This document shows, piece by piece, positions 55,506 through 63,932 of a stretch of DNA of 64,000 nt. Both the position numbers and the translations under genes were made by a program. The notes beneath the pieces were generated by a model that saw only the letters and a program-made list of their open reading frames with translations, did no database searches and had not been told where the DNA came from. The stretch spans positions 1 to 64,000 of the forward strand of contig NZ_WHTD01000019.1 in NCBI RefSeq assembly GCF_009379765.1, given 5' to 3'. How positions within the stretch are numbered: position 1 is the first letter of the stretch; the number at the start of each line of letters is the position of its first letter. This DNA comes from Actinophytocola sp. (lineage in GTDB: Bacteria; Actinomycetota; Actinomycetes; Mycobacteriales; Pseudonocardiaceae).

Positions 55506-57263
55506 ATGCGAGAAAGAACCCTGCGCGCAACCGTCCTGTCCGCCGTGCTGCTGTCCACCGCCGTGCTGGCCCCGGCGGCACCCGCCTCGGCCGAGGCTCC
55601 GGTCGTCGCTCCGGTCGTCGCCGCCGACACCGGTGTCCCGAACGGTGACGTGATCGCCAACCTGTGGTCCTGGAACTGGCGCTCCGTCGCCGCCGAGTGC
55701 CGCGACCACCTCGACCCGGCGGGCTACGGCGCCGTCTGGGTCGCCCCGCCCGCGGAGTCCCTCCGGCATCCCAGTGGCGTCTGGTGGGACGTCTACCAGC
55801 CCTACAGCTACCGGCTCAACGGCCGGTTCGGCACGCAGGCGCAGTTCGCCGCGATGGTCACCGCATGCCACGACGCCGGCATCGAGGTCTACACCGACGC
55901 CGTGATCAACCACACCGGGGCGCAGACCGGCACCGGCTACGACGGCACGGTCATCACCGACAAGTACGACCCGCCGATGTACAGCCGCGGCGAGTACAAC
56001 GTGGACGTCTGCGACCACGCGATCAACAACTGGGGCGACCTGTGGGAGGTCCAGCACTGCGAGCTGCTCGACCTGCCCGACCTCAAGACCAGCGACGCGG
56101 GCGTCCGCGGCAAGATCGCCGGCTACCTGAACTCGCAGATCGCCCTCGGCGTGGACGGCTTCCGCGTCGACGCGGCCAAGCACATCCCGAGTGGCGAGCT
56201 CGCCGCCATCGTCGGGCAGCTCGACGACACGACCTCGGGCGCCCGCCCGTTCGTCTTCCACGAGGTCTTCCCCGGCGAGCCGCCCGCGCCGGGCGACTAC
56301 TACGGCAGCGGCGACGTACTGGACTTCACCTACGCGGACCGGATGAAGAGCGCCTTCCAGGGCGACATCTCGACCCTGTCGTCGTTCGGCCCGGGCTGGG
56401 GCATCCTGCCCGCCGCCAACTCGGTCTCCTTCGTCACCAACCACGACACCGAGCGCAACGGCCGCCATCTGACCTATAAGGACGGTGCGACGGCCACCCT
56501 CGCCAACGTCTTCCAGCTCGCCTGGAAGCACGCCACCCCGACCGTCTACGCGGGGTTCGACTTCGGCAACAGCGAGCAGGCACCCCCGAACTCCAACGGT
56601 TTCGTCACCGACACCACCTGCGGCGGCGGCTGGCACTGCCTCGACCGCGACCCCGCCGTCGCCGGCATGGTCGGCTGGCACAACGCGGTCGGCACCGCGA
56701 ACGTGACCGACTGGCAGTCCCCGGCGGCCAACGTCATCGGCTTCGGCCGGGAGAGCACCGGGTTCGTCGCCATCAACAACACCGGCGGCACGCACACCGC
56801 GCAGTACACCACCGGGCTACCGGACGGCACCTACTGCGACGTGACCAACGCCTGCGCGAGCCAGGTGACCGTCAGCGGCGGCCGGGCGACCATCGCCGTG
56901 CCGGCCAAGGGTGCGGTCGCCTTCCACACCGGCGGCGGCACGGGCGAGCCGAACCCGGGCCAGGTCAGCGTCGGCTACACCGTGCGGGCGGAGACCGTGT
57001 GGGGCCAGAACGTCTACGTCGTCGGCAACGTCGCCGGGCTCGGCGTGTGGAACCCGGCCGCGGCGGTGCCGCTGACCACCGGCACCGACACCTACCCGCG
57101 CTGGTCGGGCAGCATCGCGCTGCCCCCGAACACCGACATCGAGTACAAGTTCGTGATCAGGCAGGACAACCAGCCGGTGATCTGGGAGACCGGGGCGAAC
57201 CGGACCCTGCGCACCCCGGCGAGCGGCGCGCTGTCCGTGGACGGCGACTGGTTCCGGCGCTGA
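55506..57263 (+). CDS. Secreted alpha-amylase, GH13 with CBM20
   Basis: A 585-residue secreted enzyme; GAGGAGAGA precedes the ATG. Signal peptide RATVLSAVLLSTAVLAPAAP is cleaved near ASA. The GH13 catalytic residues are Asp222 (GFRVDAAKH), Glu253 (FHEVF) and Asp314 (TNHDTERNG); region I is YTDAVINHTGAQ. A beta-sandwich domain C follows (about 410-475), and a C-terminal CBM20 starch-binding domain (about 487-585, VGYTVRAETVWGQNVYVVG and WETGANRTLRTP). It hydrolyses internal alpha-1,4 bonds of starch outside the cell. The nearby LacI gene and the shared operator indicate maltose-type control. Confidence 0.95.
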   Translation: MRERTLRATVLSAVLLSTAVLAPAAPASAEAPVVAPVVAADTGVPNGDVIANLWSWNWRSVAAECRDHLDPAGYGAVWVAPPAESLRHPSGVWWDVYQPYSYRLNGRFGTQAQFAAMVTACHDAGIEVYTDAVINHTGAQTGTGYDGTVITDKYDPPMYSRGEYNVDVCDHAINNWGDLWEVQHCELLDLPDLKTSDAGVRGKIAGYLNSQIALGVDGFRVDAAKHIPSGELAAIVGQLDDTTSGARPFVFHEVFPGEPPAPGDYYGSGDVLDFTYADRMKSAFQGDISTLSSFGPGWGILPAANSVSFVTNHDTERNGRHLTYKDGATATLANVFQLAWKHATPTVYAGFDFGNSEQAPPNSNGFVTDTTCGGGWHCLDRDPAVAGMVGWHNAVGTANVTDWQSPAANVIGFGRESTGFVAINNTGGTHTAQYTTGLPDGTYCDVTNACASQVTVSGGRATIAVPAKGAVAFHTGGGTGEPNPGQVSVGYTVRAETVWGQNVYVVGNVAGLGVWNPAAAVPLTTGTDTYPRWSGSIALPPNTDIEYKFVIRQDNQPVIWETGANRTLRTPASGALSVDGDWFRR

Positions 57264-57272
57264 TCGGGGGCA

Positions 57273-58361
57273 CTAGCTCGGCGGCGGGGCGACGCCACGG
57301 TCGCCCTGCCGCTGGGGTCGCCGCGGCCCGGCTCCGGTCGAGCCGCGCACGACCAGCTCCGGCATGAAGACGAACTCCGCGTGCGGGGCGGGCGTGCCGC
57401 CGATCTCCTCGAGCAGGGCGTTGACCGCGGCCTGGCCCATGGCCTCGACCGGCTGGCGCAACGTGGTCAGCGGCGGGTCGGCGAACACGATCAGCGGCGA
57501 GTCGTCGAAGCCGACGACCGACACGTCCTGCGGCACCGACAGCCCGCGCTGGCGCGCCGCGCGGATGGCGCCGAACGCCATGAGGTCGCTGCCGCAGACG
57601 ATCGCGGTGCAGTCCCGGTCCAGCAACGCGTTCGCCGCGGCCTGGCCACCTTCGACGGTGAACAGCGAATGCTGCACGAGCTCCTCGGCCTCCTCCGCGG
57701 TGACGGGGAGGAGCGTGCGCATGTGCTGCACGAAGCCCTCGATCTTGCGGACCACCGGCACGAACCGGCGCGGCCCGATCGCGAGGCCGATGCGTTCGTG
57801 CCCCAGCTCCACCAGATGGGACACGGCCAGGCGCACCGCCGCGCGGTCGTCGGTGGACACGAACGGCGCGGACACCTTCTCGGTGTAGCCGTTGATCATC
57901 ACGAACGGGACGCCGCGGCCGGTCAGCTTGACGTAGCGGTTCATGTCGGCCGTCGAGTCGGCGTGCAGCCCGGAGACGAAGATGATCCCGGTGACGCCCC
58001 GGTCGACCAGCAGCTCGGTGAGCTGGTCCTCTGTGGACCCGCCGGGGGTCTGGGTGCAGAGCACGGGGGTGTAGCCGCGGCTGGTGAGCACCTGCTCGAT
58101 CACCTGGGCCAGTGCGGGGAAGATCGGGTTGCTCAGCTCGGGGGTGATCAACCCGACCAGGCCGGCGCTGCGTACCCGCAACCTGGGCGGACGCTCGTAG
58201 CCGAGCACGTCCATGGCGGCGACGACGGCCTGCCTGGTGGTGGCCGAGACCCCGGCCTTGCCGTTGAGCACCCGGCTGACCGTCGCCTCGCTGACCCCGG
58301 CCTGAGCGGCGATGTCGCTCAGCCGGGCGGTCACACCGGTCGACTCCCGGTCCTGGTCCAT
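57273..58361 (-). CDS. LacI-family repressor (MalR-like)
   Basis: A 362-residue repressor with the HTH and hinge (LSDIAAQAGVSEATVSRVLN) followed by the periplasmic-binding-protein-like core: LVGLITPELSNPIFPALAQV, IIFVSGLHADSTAD and VVGFDDSPLIVFADPPLTTL. It is convergent with the amylase gene, with nine bases between stops. CTTTC/GCAAG operator motifs lie before both genes, so it likely represses the amylase and itself. Confidence 0.93.
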   Translation of the reverse strand: MDQDRESTGVTARLSDIAAQAGVSEATVSRVLNGKAGVSATTRQAVVAAMDVLGYERPPRLRVRSAGLVGLITPELSNPIFPALAQVIEQVLTSRGYTPVLCTQTPGGSTEDQLTELLVDRGVTGIIFVSGLHADSTADMNRYVKLTGRGVPFVMINGYTEKVSAPFVSTDDRAAVRLAVSHLVELGHERIGLAIGPRRFVPVVRKIEGFVQHMRTLLPVTAEEAEELVQHSLFTVEGGQAAANALLDRDCTAIVCGSDLMAFGAIRAARQRGLSVPQDVSVVGFDDSPLIVFADPPLTTLRQPVEAMGQAAVNALLEEIGGTPAPHAEFVFMPELVVRGSTGAGPRRPQRQGDRGVAPPPS

Positions 58362-58369
58362 GCATTTAT

Positions 58370-58397
58370 GAAAGACCTTGCGCAGGCTTTCAGCAAG
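58370..58397 (-). promoter_or_regulatory. Autoregulatory LacI operator
   Basis: Within 9-36 bases of the repressor start lie GAAAG, CTTGCGCAGGCTTTC and CAGCAAG, repeating the half sites seen upstream of the amylase gene. Confidence 0.5.
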
Positions 58398-58420
58398 CCC
58401 ACGCCGCGACCGTGTGCTCG

Positions 58421-58839
58421 TCAGCGGGATCGGGACCGGTTGACGCCGATCATCGCCCGGTGGACGGCGGTGGGTTCGGGGGCGGGCGGCAGGGTGCCCG
58501 GCTCGTGGACCGCGAACGCCTGGATCATGTAGGCGACCAGGCGGCGCCAGGCGTCGGGAGCGGCGTCGCGCATGACCGCGACGACCCCGTGAACCCGTGC
58601 CAGGGGTCGGCGAGCGCGGCGGTGGTGGTGGTCGCGTAGGCGTCCATCGTGTCGGCGAAGACGGCGGCGACGAGGTCCTCGCGGGTGGGGAAGCGCCGGA
58701 AGAGGGTCGCGACCCCGACCCCCGCCTCGCGGGCGACCGCGGCCATGGCGACGGCGAAGCCCTCCGCCGCGTAGAGCCTGCGGGCCGCCACCAGGACGCG
58801 GTCGCGGTTGCGTTCGGCGTCGCCGCGCAGCTGCGCCAT
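58421..58839 (-). pseudogene. TetR family regulator with internal deletion
   Basis: The first 85 codons give a full HTH domain (VAREAGVGVATLFRRFPTRE) and the beginning of the ligand domain, to DPWHGFTG. The sequence then changes frame near 58585 and resumes at VVAVMRDAAPDAWRRLVAYM, a typical TetR C-terminal end that stops at 58421. About 60-70 residues of ligand-binding domain are missing, so a real deletion, not just one base, is involved. The DNA-binding part might still be made. Confidence 0.78.
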
Positions 58840-58958
58840 GCCCTCAGCGTACCGAAGTGGAATACCCCATCCAGTTCCGCTGTTAGGGTCGCGCGGACCG
58901 GACAAGCCGTTCCCCCTGACCCGTCGAGCAGTCGAGCAGTCGAGAAGAGACCATCACC

Positions 58959-59330
58959 ATGAACGTGTTCCTGTGGATCCTGCAGGGCTTCCTGGCCGCG
59001 ATGTTCCTCATGGCCGGGGTGCTGAAGTCCGCCCAGCCCAAGGAGAAGCTCGCCCCGAGGATGCCGTGGGTGGAGGACTTCTCCACCGGCACCGTGCGCC
59101 TCATCGGCGTCGTCGAGCTGCTCGCCGCGCTGGGCCTGGTCCTGCCGGGCGTCACCGGCATCGCCCCGGTGCTCACCCCGCTGGCGGCGACCGGCCTCGC
59201 GGTGACGATGGTGCTCGCCGCCCTCACGCACGCCCGCCGCAAGGAGTACTCCGGCATCGCGACCAACGCGGTCATCCTCATCCTGGCCGCCGTCGTCGCG
59301 TGGGGCCGCTTCGGTCCCTACCCCCGCTGA
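58959..59330 (+). CDS. DoxX-family membrane protein
   Basis: A 123-residue protein with four transmembrane helices: LWILQGFLAAMFLMAGVLKS, LIGVVELLAALGLVLPGVTG, a third around LAVTMVLAALTHA and a fourth around AVILILAAVVAWG. The pattern LAAMFLMAGVLK with a following KE-rich loop is that of DoxX-like proteins, small quinone- or redox-associated membrane proteins. It is divergent from the damaged TetR gene, a common arrangement for this family, so the regulator may once have controlled it. Confidence 0.88.
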   Translation: MNVFLWILQGFLAAMFLMAGVLKSAQPKEKLAPRMPWVEDFSTGTVRLIGVVELLAALGLVLPGVTGIAPVLTPLAATGLAVTMVLAALTHARRKEYSGIATNAVILILAAVVAWGRFGPYPR

Positions 59331-59334
59331 GCCT

Positions 59335-60003
59335 CTACCGAGCCTCCCGGGCCCGCCCGTGCGCGTCGTGCGGGAGGTCGGCGTAGTGCCATTGGTGGTC
59401 GCGGGTGAGCTGGCACGCCGCGTCGAGGTCGCCGGCGAGCAAGGCGGTCAGCAGTTCCTCGTGCTCGTCGGCCACGTCGTCCAGGGCGGGCTCGACGGCC
59501 AGGAGGGTGACCGCCGTGCGTGCCTCGATCTGCAGCGCCTCCCACGCATGCTTGAGGAGCTCGTTGTGCGCGGCGTCGACGACGTGCCGGTGGAACGACA
59601 CGCTGGCGGCGCCGATCGCCTGGATGTCACCGCCGCACGCCGCCGCGCGCATCGCGGCGACGTCGGCACGCAGGGCGTCGAAGGGGAGCGTGCGGGCCGG
59701 TAGCGCCAGCCGGGTCGCCGCTTCCTCGAGCGCGGCCCGGACGACGTAGCTCTCCCGCAGGGTCTGCTGGATGAAGTGGCGCACGAACGTGCCGCGGCGC
59801 GGCCTTGTCTCCACCAGGCCGATCGTCTCCAGCTCGCGCAGGGCCTCCCGCACCGGTGCCTGGCTCGTGCCGTAGCTCTCCGCGATGCGGGTCTCGACGA
59901 GGCGTTCGCCCGGCTCGAGCTCGCCGGAGACGATGCGCCGGACGAGCGCGTCCCGGATCTGCCGGCTCAGCGTGAGTCGGGGCAGCGGCTGGGTCTCGGT
60001 CAT
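59335..60003 (-). CDS. GntR-family regulator, FCD (FadR) subgroup
   Basis: A 222-residue protein. The winged-helix domain (about 10-72) includes RIVSGELEPGERLVETRIAE and TSQAPVREALRELETIGLVE. The FCD ligand domain has RAALEEAATRLALPAR, SFHRHVVDAAHNELL and DEHEELLTALLAGDLDAA with metal-binding Asp/His positions. It is divergent from the molybdenum hydroxylase operon, with an AT-rich palindrome in the gap. It probably represses the operon and answers to the substrate or product. Confidence 0.92.
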   Translation of the reverse strand: MTETQPLPRLTLSRQIRDALVRRIVSGELEPGERLVETRIAESYGTSQAPVREALRELETIGLVETRPRRGTFVRHFIQQTLRESYVVRAALEEAATRLALPARTLPFDALRADVAAMRAAACGGDIQAIGAASVSFHRHVVDAAHNELLKHAWEALQIEARTAVTLLAVEPALDDVADEHEELLTALLAGDLDAACQLTRDHQWHYADLPHDAHGRAREAR

Positions 60004-60070
60004 CGGTGGGCGCCTGCTCCTCGGGGCTTGACGGCCTGGTCGGGCCAAACGTACCGTCTCACGCAGGTTA

Positions 60071-60088
60071 TCAATTATCGATAATCGA
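60071..60088. promoter_or_regulatory. GntR operator, AT-rich palindrome
   Basis: ATTATCGATAAT (60074-60085) is an exact palindrome and continues outward to TCA/CGA with one mismatched pair. In such GC-rich DNA an AT-rich palindrome between divergent genes strongly suggests the binding site of the GntR protein, 68 bases from its start. Confidence 0.65.
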
Positions 60089-60216
60089 GTCTGCACGGGC
60101 GGCAGCAGCCGGCCGGACAGGAGCGCGACGAGGAACCGGTCGAGGTCGGGCGCGGTGGAGACCATCTCGGCGGCGGCTCACTGGGAGTACTCGACGACCT
60201 CGATGTGGAGGCACCC

Positions 60217-61026
60217 GTGCTGTCGAACGTGCACCTGCCGTCCTCGGCGGCGGAGGCGGTGGACCTGCTACGGGACGGCGGCTGGGTCGTCGGCGGCGGG
60301 ACCGTCGTGATGCCCCGGGTGAACACCGGCGCGGTGCCGGTCGGCCAGTTGATCTCCCTGCGCAGGGCCGGCCTCTCCGACATCCGGGTCGACGGAGTTG
60401 ACACCGGCGGCACGGTGTCGGTGGGTGTCGCCACCACCCTCGGCGCGCTCGGCGCGGACGGCCGGCTGGCGTTCCTCCACCCGGTCGTCCGGTCCATCGC
60501 GTCGCCGCCGGTGCGCAACCTCGCCACGGTGGGCGGGAACCTCCTCGTCGCCCAGCCCTACGGGGACCTCGCGGTGGCGCTCCTGGCGCTCGACGCGCGG
60601 GTCGACGTCGTGAGCGGCGACGGCGTGCGCGAGGTCCCGGTGGGGGAGCTGGCCGCAGGCCCCGCTGAGGTGGTCTCCGCCGTCCACTTCGCCCTGCCCC
60701 GGGCGGGAACCTGGTTCTACCGCAAGGCCATGCGGCGCAGGCACAACTCCGCGTCGATCGTGACCGTGGCCGCCGTGGTCGCCGTCGAGGACGGGGTGGT
60801 CCGGCACGCCCGGATCGCGCTCGGCGGGGTCGGTCCGCGGCCGATGCGGGCCCTCGCCGCCGAGCGGGCGTTGCTCGGCGCGCCCTTCGGCCGGTCCACC
60901 GTGGAGGCCGCGGCCGAGGACGCCCGGGAGGGCATCGAGCCGTTCGACGACGCCTACGCCTCGGCCTGGTACCGCACCCGCGTGCTTCCCGTCCACGTCC
61001 GCAGGGCTCTGCTCGGCGAGGAATGA
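60217..61026 (+). CDS. Molybdenum hydroxylase FAD-binding subunit
   Basis: A 269-residue protein of the CoxM/XdhB type. The GTG at 60217 follows GTGGAGG; a GTG at 60205 would add four residues. The FAD site is WVVGGGTVVMPRVNTG near residue 25 and ATVGGNLLVAQPYGDLA near 105. The C-terminal domain has RRRHNSASIVTVAAVV. It passes electrons from the 2Fe-2S subunit to FAD. It is the first gene of the operon, and its end overlaps the next start region. Confidence 0.9.
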   Translation: MLSNVHLPSSAAEAVDLLRDGGWVVGGGTVVMPRVNTGAVPVGQLISLRRAGLSDIRVDGVDTGGTVSVGVATTLGALGADGRLAFLHPVVRSIASPPVRNLATVGGNLLVAQPYGDLAVALLALDARVDVVSGDGVREVPVGELAAGPAEVVSAVHFALPRAGTWFYRKAMRRRHNSASIVTVAAVVAVEDGVVRHARIALGGVGPRPMRALAAERALLGAPFGRSTVEAAAEDAREGIEPFDDAYASAWYRTRVLPVHVRRALLGEE

Positions 61027-61037
61027 AAGGCTCGAAC

Positions 61038-61523
61038 ATGGCTTCCCGGATCGTGTCCCTGGCCGTCAACGACCGGCCGCACGAGTTCATCGCCCAGCCG
61101 GGCACGTCGCTGCTGACCGCGCTGCGGGACGCGCTCGGTCTCACCGCCGCGAAGCGCGGCTGTGCCCAGGGCGCGTGCGGGTCCTGCACGGTGCTGGTGG
61201 ACGACCGGGCCGTCCCGTCCTGCCTGGTTCCGGTCGAGACGGTCGACGGCTCGTCGGTGCGCACGCTGGAGGGGGTCGCGGTCGACGGTGAGCTGGACGA
61301 GGTGCAGAGCGCCTTCCTCGAGGACTTCGCCACCCAGTGCGGCTTCTGCACCGCGGGGATGATCATGACGGCCGAGGCGCTGCTCGCCGAGAAACCGGCC
61401 CCGACCCGGGCGGAGGTCGTCGAGGCGATCTCCGGCAACGTCTGCCGCTGCACGGGTTACGAGCCCATCGTGGCGGCCATCCTCGACGCGGCCGAGCGTC
61501 GGAACGCGGGGAGGACCGCCTGA
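61038..61523 (+). CDS. Molybdenum hydroxylase 2Fe-2S subunit
   Basis: A 161-residue protein of the CoxS/XdhC type with both iron-sulfur clusters: Cys42, Cys47, Cys50 and Cys62 (GCAQGACGSCTVL) and Cys101, Cys104, Cys136 and Cys138 (QCGFCTAGM, NVCRCTGYEPI). An ATG five codons earlier (61023) overlaps the previous stop and is an alternative start. Its TGA overlaps the ATG of the next gene. Confidence 0.93.
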   Translation: MASRIVSLAVNDRPHEFIAQPGTSLLTALRDALGLTAAKRGCAQGACGSCTVLVDDRAVPSCLVPVETVDGSSVRTLEGVAVDGELDEVQSAFLEDFATQCGFCTAGMIMTAEALLAEKPAPTRAEVVEAISGNVCRCTGYEPIVAAILDAAERRNAGRTA

Positions 61524-62926
61524 TGTCCTACCGGCGCAGCCCGATCGACGGCACCTACTTCGCCGGCGAACGCACGGGTGACTTCACCGTGATCGGCTCG
61601 GTGGTGAGCCGGGCCGACGCGCGCGGCCACGTGACCGGCCGGACCGAGTTCTTCGAGGACGTGCGCCCGACCGGCCTGCTGCACCTGAAGATGCACCGCT
61701 CGGCTCGACACAGCGCGTGGCTCCGGTCGGTCGACGTGACCGGTGCGCTGGCCGTGCCCGGCGTGGTGAAGGTACTGACCCACAAGGACATCCCGAACAA
61801 CCTCTACACCCCGCTCAAGCTGATCGGGGTCACCCCGGACGACGAGCCGATCCTGGCCGAGGGCAAGGTCCGCTACCTCGGCGAGCCGATCTGCGCCGTG
61901 GTGGCCGAGACCGAGGCGGCGGCGTACGCGGGTGCCGCCGCGATCAGGGTCGAGTACGAGGACCTGACCCCGGTGTTCGACGTGGAGGAGGCGCTGGCCG
62001 AGGATGCCCCGGTGGTCAACGAGTACCACGGCAGGAACTACTTCACCTACGAGGGACACCACTGCCGCCGGGTCCGGTTCGGCGACGTGGCGGCGGGGTT
62101 CGCCGCGGCGGACCACGTCTTCGAGTGGTGCTACCAGTCCTCGCCGATCGAGCAGGCCCCGGTGGAGACCACCGGGTGCGTGGTGGTTCCCCAGCCGGAC
62201 GGCCGGCTGCGCATCCACTCCGACACCCAGGCGTGCTTCTTCACCCTCGACAACACCGCGCTGATCCTCGAGACCGAGTTCAACAAGCTGCGCATCGTGG
62301 GCGGCACGGTCGGCGGCGGCTTCGGCGGCAAGGTCGACGTCGTGGTCGAACCGGTCGCGTGTGTGGCCGCGATGGTCACGCACCGGCCGGTCAAGTTCGT
62401 CTACGGCCGGCACGAGGAGATGCAGGTGTCCTCACCGCGTGCCGCGGAACGCATCTACATCAAGGACGGCGTGCTCGACGACGGCACGATCGTGGCCCGC
62501 CAGGTCACCGCCTACATCGACGCGGGCGCGTACTCCCGGCACACCCCCTACGGCACGACGAAGGCGGCGGCCCACTTCCCCGGCCCCTACACGATTCCCA
62601 ACGTGTGGGTCGACTGCCACTGCGTGTTCACCAACAGGACCCCCTCGAGCGCGATGCGCGGCTTCGGCGTGACCATCGCCGACTTCGCCCTGGAGTCCCA
62701 GATGGACCGGCTGGCCAGGGCGCTGAACATGGACCCGTTGCGGCTGCGGCTGCGCAACGCCTACCGGGACGGCGACATGAAGGCGCACCGCAAGGTCGCC
62801 GAAGGCACCGCGCTCGTCGAGGTCATCCAGAAGGCGGCCGAGCTGGTGGGGCACGAGCTACCGGAGTCCTACCGGTCGATGTCCTCGATGTCCCCCGTGT
62901 CCCCGGCGCAGGACGGAGGCCGGTGA
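61523..62926 (+). CDS. Molybdenum hydroxylase, molybdopterin subunit, N-terminal part
   Basis: A 467-residue protein corresponding to the first part of the usual single large subunit. The a/b hammerhead is VLTHKDIPNNLYTPLKLIG, then EYHGRNYFTYEGHH, and the cofactor motif GGTVGGGFGGKVD. Near the end are SSAMRGFGVTIADFALESQM and NMDPLRLRLRNAY. AMRGFG is the XDH/nicotinate-type motif; the CO-dehydrogenase AYRCSFR loop is absent. The protein ends with a short Ser/Met/Pro tail and TGA overlapping the ATG of the second part, so the cofactor subunit is split over two genes. Confidence 0.88.
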   Translation: MSYRRSPIDGTYFAGERTGDFTVIGSVVSRADARGHVTGRTEFFEDVRPTGLLHLKMHRSARHSAWLRSVDVTGALAVPGVVKVLTHKDIPNNLYTPLKLIGVTPDDEPILAEGKVRYLGEPICAVVAETEAAAYAGAAAIRVEYEDLTPVFDVEEALAEDAPVVNEYHGRNYFTYEGHHCRRVRFGDVAAGFAAADHVFEWCYQSSPIEQAPVETTGCVVVPQPDGRLRIHSDTQACFFTLDNTALILETEFNKLRIVGGTVGGGFGGKVDVVVEPVACVAAMVTHRPVKFVYGRHEEMQVSSPRAAERIYIKDGVLDDGTIVARQVTAYIDAGAYSRHTPYGTTKAAAHFPGPYTIPNVWVDCHCVFTNRTPSSAMRGFGVTIADFALESQMDRLARALNMDPLRLRLRNAYRDGDMKAHRKVAEGTALVEVIQKAAELVGHELPESYRSMSSMSPVSPAQDGGR

Positions 62927-63932
62927 TGGCGAAGCTTCCCGGGCGCGGCTACGCGGCGGTGAACTACCCGACCGGGATGAACCTCGGCGGCGACCCGTCG
63001 CAGGCGTTGATCCATGCCACCACCACCGGCACGTTCGTGATCTCACTGTCCTCCGTGGACCTCGGGCAGGGCCTCAAGACGGTCGTCGCCCAATGCGCCG
63101 CCGAGACGCTGGGCCTGCCGTTCGAGAACATCCTCGTCGACACCGCGGACACCGACACCGGACCGCACTGCATGGGCACGTTCGCGAGCCGCGGCACGCA
63201 CCGGGTCGGCAACGCGGTGATCATGGCGGCCGCCGAGGCGCGAGCCGTGATGCTGGACGTCGCGGCCGAGGAGCTCGAGGTCGACGCGGCGGATCTGGAG
63301 ACCGACGGCTCGGGGTTCGTGAAGCTCAAGGGCTCGGAGCTCAAGAAGATCCACATCACCGACCTCGCCCTGGCGGCGACTTCAAGCACGGCCGCACCAT
63401 CTCCGGCCGCGGCATCTTCATGAAGGAGAAGAGCGAGGTGGTGCCGGAGACCGGCGAGATGGATCCCGACTCCTGCCAGGCGCACGCGTGCACGGTCGCC
63501 GAGGTCGAGGTCGACGACGAGACCGGGGTCGTCGAGGTGGTGCGGATGTACAGCGTGTACGAGATCGGCCGCGCGCTGCACCCGGCGATGGCCACCCAGC
63601 AGGTCGAGGGCGGCGCGTGGATGGGCATGTCGCACGCGCTGTTCGAGGCGACGGAGCCGTACTACCCGGTCCGCGACCACGGGCCGAGGGACTTCACCGA
63701 GTACCTCATGCCCGCCGCGGGAGACATCCCCGAACAGCACAGCGTGCTGCTGGAACGCCCGGCGGCCAACGGACCCTACGGCGCCAAGGGCATCGGCGAG
63801 ATGACCGCGAACGCGCCCATCCCGGCCATCGCGAACGCGATTTTCGACGCGTGCGGCGTCCGGATGGAACAGATGCCGTTCACCCCGGAGCGCGTGCTGC
63901 GGGGCATCGACGCCCTGCGTGCCGACTCGTGA
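62926..63932 (+). pseudogene. Molybdenum hydroxylase, molybdopterin subunit, C-terminal part, frameshifted
   Basis: The ATG overlaps the previous stop. The first 150 codons read GRGYAAVNYPTGMNLGGDPS, SSVDLGQGLKTVVAQCAAET and FASRGTHRVGNAVI, the MoCoBD second domain. Near 63370 (GGCGGCGAC, probably one G missing) the frame moves and continues DFKHGRTISGRGIFMKEKSE to NGPYGAKGIGEMTANAPIPA, which holds the catalytic Glu. It ends at 63932. With one base restored the protein would be 335 residues. The long conserved stretch on each side makes a sequence error likely. Confidence 0.85.

Noticed and set aside
60217-63932. Calling the molybdenum enzyme a carbon monoxide dehydrogenase
   Set aside because: The AYRCSFR active-site loop is absent and an AMRGFG motif is present, and the large subunit is split.
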